A DNA stretch of 64,000 bases. Origin: Arvicola amphibius (taxonomy: Eukaryota > Chordata > Mammalia > Rodentia > Cricetidae). Both the position numbers and the translations under genes were made by a program. Position 1 is the stretch's first letter; each line of letters begins with the position of its first letter. The notes beneath the pieces were generated by a model, which worked only from the letters and a program-made list of their open reading frames with translations, searched no databases and was not told the origin of the DNA. Below, piece after piece: positions 57,263-64,000 of the stretch. The stretch covers positions 50,423,716 through 50,487,715 of the forward strand of contig NC_052054.1 in the NCBI RefSeq assembly GCF_903992535.2, in the 5' to 3' direction.

Positions 57263-57516
57263 AGTTAAAGAAGTTCCATTTAATGTCAGGCATCCATCTC
57301 TCTACCCACCAACCATTTGTCTCTGACTCAAGTCCTTAGACTATACGTTCCCAGTTACTCTGAGTCAGTGATTCCCACCCTAAAATGTATGGCTGTGACT
57401 ATTTAGTTTTATGATATGACTAATTGCTTTTTTGCTTCTGTAAGTTGCTTACACAGATACCCAAAGATTATTTTGAGTTGCCCTAACCACTTCCCTTGGC
57501 AGAACAGACTAGTTTT
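57263..57516 (+). mobile_element. 5' LTR, incomplete
   Basis: Matches the first part of the copy at 61503-61755 and breaks off at 57516 where another LTR begins. Its remaining third is missing. Confidence 0.65.
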
Positions 57517-57830
57517 TGATCTGGAATAATTTTTGTACACTGTAAATATGTATTACCCTCATTGGTTATTAAAGAGCTAACTGGCCTATATCTGGGCAGG
57601 AAGAGATTGAGCAGGAGAGCCAGACTAGAAAGACATTGGGATGAAGAAGGGTGGAGTCTGTGGAGTCTCAAGCAAGATGCAGAGGAAGGAGGAGATGAAC
57701 ATGCCATACTGAGACAAGGTGCCGAGCCATGTAGTAGAACACAGATAAAAAATACAGGTTAATCTAGGAGTAAGAGCTAGTTAGTAGCAAGTCTAAGATA
57801 TCGGTCAATTATTTATAACTAATAATAAGC
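57517..57830 (+). mobile_element. family R-related LTR inserted in the 5' LTR
   Basis: Starts TGATCTGGAATAA; 'cattggttattaaagagc', 'ctatatctgggcaggaag', 'gccatgtagtagaacacag', 'gagctagttagtagcaag' and 'caattatttataact'. Its 3' end is truncated, since the usual 'gggctgaacgg' segment is absent. Confidence 0.75.
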
Positions 57831-60181
57831 CCCCAGACTCAGGGTCAGGCTCTGGAGAAGGCCTTTAAGGTAACAAGTCTAAGATGGAATTGATAAGCCC
57901 CAGGGAACCCAGACTATAAGGCTGCCACAAATTAAAGGTTGCTGATACGGAATAGGCCCCAGAGGGAGCAATTCAAAGTAGGCTTAATAGGCCCTAGGGA
58001 GCCCAGACTGCAACAACCCCAAATTTGATAATTGAAAGCAAAATAAAAATTAAAACTGTTGTCCAATGTGCTTAGACTGATCTATGAATTGTACTGTTGT
58101 ATTCTGTTCTGGAGTCTGGACATGTAGGGAGACAGAAGGTGAGATCTGATGAGATCATAGAGCCAGTCTCTGGGGCAGAGGGGCTGCCTTACTGTCCAGT
58201 TTGTGGTGTATCAATGAAGGTGGCCACCATATGTCTGAGTTTGTCCGTTTTCCCTCTGATTGTACTGTTGTACTATCTTTTCCCACTGTTCTTTATTGAC
58301 TGTTGGATTAGTGTCTTCAAGCTTTGCTTCAGAGATGGGACTCAAACTGAGCACAGACAAATTGCCTCTGAGCTGCATGCTACATTTACAGGATACCTGA
58401 GAGGCAGACTGCTCCGGCTGCCTCTACGCTAGCTCTCCCACCCATCCCTCTCCCTTTTTCCCAGTTGCCCCCTCAGAGCTTGCTCCTTGCTTGCTCTGTT
58501 TCTGTCCCTCTCCTTGACTCACTGAAGCCTGCTGTTTAAGTCCCACGTGTGCAACGGGCACTTCCCTATGCCCTCCTATTTGCAATCCTTCTCCTTCACT
58601 CTGCTTCTGAAGGATGTCTTTCCCCTACTAGCCCTGTCTCCCAGCTGACTCCTGTCTCTGACCATGGGGCTCTGGCTGTGGCCACTCCCTGCCACTGGGC
58701 TGGAGTGATGCAGGTGCCACTAGCATGCAACCCTGGTGGGCAGTAAGGTCCCTGCTCCACCGCTCGCTGCTTCCTGCCCTGCTGAAGCTCGCCTGCATCC
58801 AGACCTTCTTATTGCTGAGCCTTCTTTGCACACTGCTTGCTCTGGTCTCTCCATCTGACCACTGGGTTTGGATTTGCAGGGATGAGGTGCCCATAGATAA
58901 TATTGTTCTTTAAAAACTGACTCTGGGGTTGGGGTATAACTTCCCTCTTCTGATCCAAGCATGGTTGTTTAAGAATTTCCTCCAAAATCTCAGTCCTAGG
59001 TCAGAAGGCCATCTGACTCCAGGACAAAGAGAAGAAAACCATACAGCCCAAGACATGACACTGTGCCTTAAAACAGCTAAAATAAAAACTTTCTGTACCT
59101 CAAGATGTGTGAACTCACTGGATATAGTTAAAACTCTATAAAACGAAAATCCATAAAGAAAGCAAAACAACATGATGCCGACATTTGCAGAGTTCCTGTA
59201 GATGTCTGATTTTTATAGGTTTCTATTTAATGTTCTCCAGGTTACAGATACTTATAATATTCTGCAATTAATGACTATAAGGAAAATATTTATTAAGCTT
59301 TTCAGGTTGTCTGCCTCCATCTGCAGACACACTGGTTATAAAGTAAAACCCTCTGTCTAAATCTCTCAGTAAGAACTCCAAATATGCCTGCTTAAAACAG
59401 TCTGAGCCCGACTTGTTTAAAAAATTGATATTTCTTCTAAAAAGGAGATAGGCAAGGTCATTGGGCCTTCACCTAAGCATCTGCTCACTACTCCCAGCTG
59501 GTTGTATGCCATTAGGCTCTAATTGCATGAGGCCTCAAGGTTTTCTGGAAAAACCAGGGTGTACAAGCAAGAAGAAGGAGGAACAAGAGGAGGAGGATGG
59601 GAAGGATGGGGTCCATCTATGCAACAGTGGAAAAGCTGTTATATATCCAGGGTAAAGGCTCCAAATACTATCTTTGCTAACTTTGTTAAGCTTTAGCTCT
59701 TTGGATAACAGAAACTCTAAGCACTAAATCAAAAACTGACCCATGACTTGCCTGCTGCCTGGACCCTGCTCAAACTGTGAACAAAGAGAATTGACTGTCC
59801 CTCTTTGCCAACCAAGATAGACAATCTCTCAAGTTCTTCAGACACAGAAAAGAAATCTCTCAGATCTTCTGGGTCTGGCAGCTGAAGGCTAACCTGTCCT
59901 GTGTGGCACTGAAAAACTTAATATTGTCCTATATGACTTCCTGGAAAACTGATAACTTCCACTCCAAGACCATCACAGAGAAGCCTGGAGTAACTGTCTG
60001 AGTAAGCCTCTATCATTTTAATGGATACAGAGGCCATTTAGGTTATGCTTCCTGTTCAAATTTATTCTTCTAGATCTATAAAGATTTTGATGGATAACTG
60101 TGGCAATTAATTGTGCTCAGTAACCAATCACCTATGTTTCATTATAAATAATTAGATAAAAATAAAATTATAAAGTTATGA

Positions 60182-60372
60182 GGGTATAGGAAATTGATTT
60201 AGGATGCAAATTGTAAAGGTCTAAAAATATAAATCACAAATAAGTTATGAGGATCTAAAAAGTAATTTAAAATACATAAAGATCTGAGATATGAAAACTT
60301 AAAAAGTTATGAGGGTCTAAAAATGATTTAAGGTGTATAAATGCAAGTTATAAAAATCTAAAAGAATAATTC
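60182..60372. repeat. AT-rich tandem repeat, about 62-bp unit, 3 copies
   Basis: Phrases 'gttatgag[g/a]gt', 'tctaaaaa', 'gatttaag' and 'ataaa' recur three times at about 60-66 bp spacing before the GATA repeat. Confidence 0.7.
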
Positions 60373-60455
60373 AAGATATATATATAGATATATAGATAGA
60401 TAGATAGATAGATATATAGATACATAGATATATATAGATATATAGATATATAACA
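60373..60455. repeat. (GATA/TA)n microsatellite
   Basis: ATAG tetranucleotides mixed with TA dinucleotides. A 98-codon minus-strand frame (60371-60667) runs into it as Ile-Tyr repeats and is not real. Confidence 0.95.
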
Positions 60456-61066
60456 ATTAGAAATGTCTGCAATTTCTTTCCCTCTGCTATGCTAGTGTAA
60501 GACTTCAAAAGTTCAGAGATTTGACAGTGATCAATGGTGTTAAGATTTTCTCCTTCTTTCCCCAGCAGATTTACAATCAAGGAAACACTGAAAACTGCTC
60601 CAAACACACCAGCCCCAGGTGGTCCTTCAAAACCAGCAAGGCCTGGACTTGCTGAGAGCTGATGCAAACCTCATGTTTCTGAAAAATAGTTTCTACCAGC
60701 TTGAGCTCCAGCTTTGGGCCAGCCCTCCAGACTGCTCTAAAGCTACCTACACCACCAGCCTCTGAAGGTCCAGTAAAATATAGACAACAAACCAAACACA
60801 CCCCACCTCCTCCAGGCCTATTACCAGCATTCCAGTCTTCCTGGACCTGACAACAGCATCCTATGTCAGTTGAGGAGCAGTTACAGAGGAGACATGAATG
60901 TTAAGTTCAAGGGAAACCAGTTCCTCTCTACCAAAGCAGCCAGTTATTTCTCTATCACTGTCAAAGGGGACAAATGCCTATCTGTGGTGCCTATTGACAT
61001 ACCAAAGCTTATTCTGGCCTCCAGAGCTCCTTCAGTATTACAAATACCTATTAAAATCAAAGAATT

Positions 61067-61079
61067 AAAAAAAGGGGGG
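61067..61079 (+). other. polypurine tract
   Basis: AAAAAAAGGGGGG followed directly by TGG. If it is the priming site, the 3' LTR starts at 61080 and the 5' copy has lost about 420 bp of its start. If not, the 3' LTR starts near 61497 (TGATGG). Confidence 0.45.
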
Positions 61080-61355
61080 TGGTTACTTGAGATGGGGGCT
61101 AGGATCTGATTAAATGGCTTACTTCATAGTTTACAAATTTTACCTGGGTAAGCAAGTGTTTATTTTCTTGCTGATTTATGTATCTTAATGCTCACTTGTA
61201 AATGTCAATATCAAACACTATAGATACCAGGGTCCCCCAAATTAAATTCCCCAATTCATTCTCCTAGAATGAATAGCAGAGAATATAATGGACTAAAATC
61301 CTTTCCTTCTGTTATTCCTGGATGTTATCATAGGCCCTTGTATTATAAATTGGGT

Positions 61356-61356
<1 letters not shown>

Positions 61357-61401
<45 letters not shown>
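61357..61401. repeat. (GT)n microsatellite
   Basis: About 44 bp of GT. Confidence 0.95.
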
Positions 61402-61402
<1 letters not shown>

Positions 61403-61496
61403 CAACACAATTAAGGCATTACCCTTTAGCTTTACATAAATGTGAATCAATGATCTGATTCATGATTGATATGATATTAAGCCAGTGGGGCATGTG

Positions 61497-61917
61497 ATGG
61501 TTAAAGAAACTCCATTTTGTGCCAGGCATTCACGTTGGTACCCACTAGCCATTTGTCTCTGACTCTAGTCCCTGAAAGATAAGTTCCCAGATACCCCAAC
61601 TCAGAGATCCTCACCCAAAATGCACAGCTATGACTACCCACTTGTTATGAGAGGACTCATCACTTTCTTGCTTCTGTAATTCCTTACATAGATAGCCAAA
61701 GATGGTTTTGAGTTGCCTTAATCCCTTAACATGGCAGAACAGGTCAGTTTTCACTTGCCTGCATAGATACTGAAGATTCTCTCAACTACCTTCTCATGAC
61801 AGTTTCAAATTTGGCTCAGTGATTGTTCATCCTGCTTGGAAGCAATCAATAAATCTTTTAACTACAATTGGATTAAGTCTATGGTCTTTTCCCAGGAATC
61901 GCAAACACCATAGCACT
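61497..61917 (+). mobile_element. 3' LTR region
   Basis: Its first ~255 bp match the 5' copy. It continues with 'ggaagcaatcaataaatc' (AATAAA signal) and 'ggtcttttcccaggaatcgc', then returns to MaLR sequence at about 61918. Confidence 0.65.
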
Positions 61918-61997
61918 CGCCCTTAAATAAATGCCTTCCTTTATCAATTGCCTTGGTCTTGATGGCTCTTCACAACAATAGAACAGTAACTAAGACA
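61918..61997 (+). mobile_element. MaLR-type LTR, right part
   Basis: 'aaatgccttcctttatc', 'gatggctcttcacaac' and 'agtaactaagaca' complete the LTR begun at 56983-57262 with no clear loss at the junction. Confidence 0.8.
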
Positions 61998-62138
61998 CCG
62001 TGTTAAAAAAATAATAAGTCAGAGTCAGGGAGGCAAATATCGCAGTATCACCTTTTCTCCCAGATGCAGAATCTACATTTATTTAAGTATTAAAGAAAAC
62101 CATGTGAGGGAAGGAGGGAGTCTAAAGAGGTAGAGGAA

Positions 62139-62308
62139 GGGGCTGGAGAGATGGCTCAGTGGTTAAGAGCACTGACTGTTCTTCCCAAGGACCTGGGTTC
62201 GATTCCCAGCACCCACATAGCACACACAACTGTCTGAAGATCCAGTTCCAGGGAATCTGACACCTTCACACCAATGCACATAAAATAAAGTTAAATAAAT
62301 CATAAGAA
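62139..62308 (+). mobile_element. B2/B3 SINE, well preserved
   Basis: 'ggctggagagatggctcag', 'tggttaagagcactgac', 'ggttcgattcccagcaccc' and 'aataaagttaaataaatc'. A-box (TGGCTCAGTGG, 62152-62162) and B-box (GGTTCGATTCC, 62196-62206) are intact, so this is the best candidate here for a pol III-competent promoter. Confidence 0.92.
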
Positions 62309-62337
62309 AATTTTTTAAAAGGACATGATTCCTTTAA

Positions 62338-62360
62338 AAGAGAGAGAGAGAGAGAGAGGT
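62338..62360. repeat. short (GA)n repeat
   Basis: About 22 bp of GA, just downstream of the B2 tail. Confidence 0.9.
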
Positions 62361-64000
62361 GGGGGAAGAAATAAGAAAACAAATACCACATGTTCTATTT
62401 CATATTCAGAACCTAGATGTAAATACGCATTTATATGGACACACATGAATGAATACTTCACATACATGATGTGAAATCAAAAATTAAGCTATTATGGAGA
62501 ATTAAGCAAATAGTGGGAATGCAAAGGGGGAACTAGGAAGGATATTGGGGTGAAGACAAGCAAAATACAATGAAATGGGTGCACAAAGACATCGTAAAGA
62601 GATTCGTTTTTAAAGCATTTCTGCTGGTTTTCAGAGCCCCTCAGCTGGACTCCTACCTATCACTTTGAATATATTTAGCTAGCAGATCAGCCCCACAGGA
62701 AAGCAGCTGATGATTATGGCTAACGTCCTGGAAGCCATTTCTGAAACAGATGTTTGACCCCTTCACCAGCCTCATTCCAGGAGCTTTCTGGGCATGTGCG
62801 TGGTATCCTGCCTTCTTCCTTGAGCCAGCTGGTTTTCCTGAGAGTGCTGCTGACATCCAGCCATTATGTAACAGAATGGACTAAGTAGAAGGTCGAATCA
62901 TAGCATATTGTATTGTCCACTATTCCAAGAAAAGATGAAAAGCAACTCTTTGAGTTCTCTTAAGGGGCGGGGTTGGTGAGGTGAAAGGAAAAGCCAGTGT
63001 TATTTTGGTGTGGCTGCTTTGTGTTTCCGTGTTCCTGTCTGTAATGGTTTTTAAAAGTCTTTTCTTTTATGATGTATCCTTATGATTCAGTCCCACGTAG
63101 ATCAGAGTTCACCCATGTCCTACATTGGCCAGTCTCATGTGGTATCAAGCCTACTAACAGTCTGGATTTTACAAATTCTTCACAGGGAGCAAAAACTCTA
63201 TGAAAGGCTTAATATAAGTAGCGGATTGCATAAAATCTGATCTGGCACAGAGCTCACAGCTTGAACTACAGAAACACCACTCTTCCATGTGCTTCAGTAG
63301 ACTCTAGACACACAGGTCCTCCTCTACACCACCACCACGCTTGTGACTACTCTTGACCGTGACCATTGGGGGCTTCATACACATTTTGTTCAAGTCCACC
63401 TTTTAGCTTCCTTCCTAATCAGTTGTTCAGGATCTTCACAAAGAGCAAGAATAAGCTGCCTCGCCACTCATAAAGGGAAACTGAAGAAAATGAATTTTGG
63501 CTTCCTAAAATATTCTAACGAGATGTCTTCTGAAGAGCCCTACAGGTGACCTTCCGCTGAGAGCAGCTACCCTGCTAGGGCCATAATCATGACTTCCTAT
63601 AAGAGTGTGTGGTTTGTCTGCTCTTTCTCCGTCTCTGACGTTATGAGCTTTGATGGGCTGTTGTCGTGGGAAGCAGGCACCACAGAGCCAGGGACAGGCT
63701 GTAAAACAGAGTGGTGAGTGGTGAACTGGGGACGAGAGACATCAGCAAATTCTTTTCCTTTTGTGGTCTCGCACAGCCTTGCCTCTTTTCTGGCCCACGG
63801 CTCTGACTCTGGCAGACTTTGAAGTTATAATTCATAAGTCCGAATTTGATTTGTTGCACAAACTGTCCACAGGCTTTCCTTGAGCACCTAAAAATATAAC
63901 TCCGGCCACAATTGACCAGATCGTTAGCTTAACTGCTCCAGTGGGGAAGGCTAGGGAGTCGTTCTTGATGTGCTGTTTCCGGAACCATTTGCTCCTGGCA
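62361..64000. other. unique sequence to the window end
   Basis: About 1.6 kb without recognised repeats. Short frames (62653-62856 -, 63343-63549 +, 63641-63859 -) have no known domain and no sign of splice structure that I can judge by eye. Confidence 0.5.

Larger units (their letters stand above)
57831..61079 (+). mobile_element. interior of the nested LTR element
   Basis: About 3.2 kb without B1/B2 insertions. 57850-58020 carries a repeated phrase ('aggccccagagggagc', 'aggccctagggagcccag', 'gccccagggaacccag'). Short frames on both strands at 58549-58962 overlap and have no domain. Ends in a purine tract at 61067-61079. Confidence 0.5.
57263..61917 (+). mobile_element. endogenous LTR element nested in a MaLR-type LTR
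   Basis: Direct repeats at 57263-57516 and about 61503-61755 share 'ttaaagaa', 'cagg[c]attc' or 'caggcatcc', 'accatttgtctctgactc', 'cttgcttctgtaa' and 'attttgagttgcc', marking two LTRs. The ~3.7 kb interior has no recognisable gag, pol or env frame; the longest frame (58097-58432, 111 codons) has hydrophobic segments but no family I know. The 5' LTR is incomplete. Class not determined. Confidence 0.65.

Noticed and set aside
57831..61079. Possible gag/pol/env genes in the nested element
   Set aside because: No protease, reverse transcriptase, integrase or capsid motif could be seen in any frame; the frames are short and lie on both strands.
62139..62210. tRNA-like A and B boxes
   Set aside because: They are the internal promoter of a B2-class SINE; no cloverleaf with anticodon arm and acceptor pairing is present. 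The same applies to the ID element at 4761.

Overview
The window reads as nuclear DNA of a muroid rodent. It is packed with the rodent SINE families B1, B2/B3, B4 and ID, several rodent-type LTR families, L1 fragments of different ages, and old mammal-wide repeats (MIR, L2, ancient L1, a hAT transposon). The LTR families and an L1 3' end ending in a GATGTGAAATTCACAAAGAATC-type tail suggest a cricetid (hamster, vole or deer-mouse group) rather than house mouse. That lineage call is from memory of repeat families and is tentative. Nothing prokaryotic is present: no operons, CRISPR array, rRNA or functional tRNA gene.

I recognise no protein-coding gene or exon. Open frames reach only about 140 codons, overlap repeats or opposing frames, and show no domain I know, apart from decayed LINE reading frames. 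The window is best annotated as intergenic or deep-intronic DNA.

Layout: 0-9 kb is mostly anonymous sequence with scattered SINEs, a MIR and microsatellites. 9.8-15 kb is a nest of transposons: a MaLR-type LTR inside a SINE, a class II solo LTR beside L1 sequence, and an L1 ORF1 piece joined head-to-head to an inverted L1 3' UTR. 15-19 kb is poor in young repeats, with an ancient hAT element and two adjacent inverted repeats. 19-24 kb holds tandem repeats (58 bp and 34 bp units), a reverse-oriented LTR and a MaLR-type LTR split by a B1. 24-32 kb is largely anonymous, with an L2 reverse-transcriptase remnant at 28.9-29.6 kb. 32.3-35.4 kb is a second LTR cluster, including a 412-bp LTR inside an ancient L1. 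35-41 kb is mostly unique with MIR fragments and one candidate conserved noncoding block. 41.4-43.7 kb has two solo LTR-like elements with perfect target duplications plus L1 fragments. 47.2-49.6 kb is a compact noncoding LTR element on the minus strand. 57.3-61.9 kb is an endogenous LTR element inserted in a MaLR-type LTR, with another LTR landed in its 5' LTR. The rest is anonymous sequence with SINEs.

No new biological system is evident. The best-supported observations are insertion histories readable from target-site duplications and split repeats, some unusual tandem arrays, and a few unique-sequence inverted repeats or possible regulatory blocks. Family assignments come from recalled consensus features; no alignment or database search was run.
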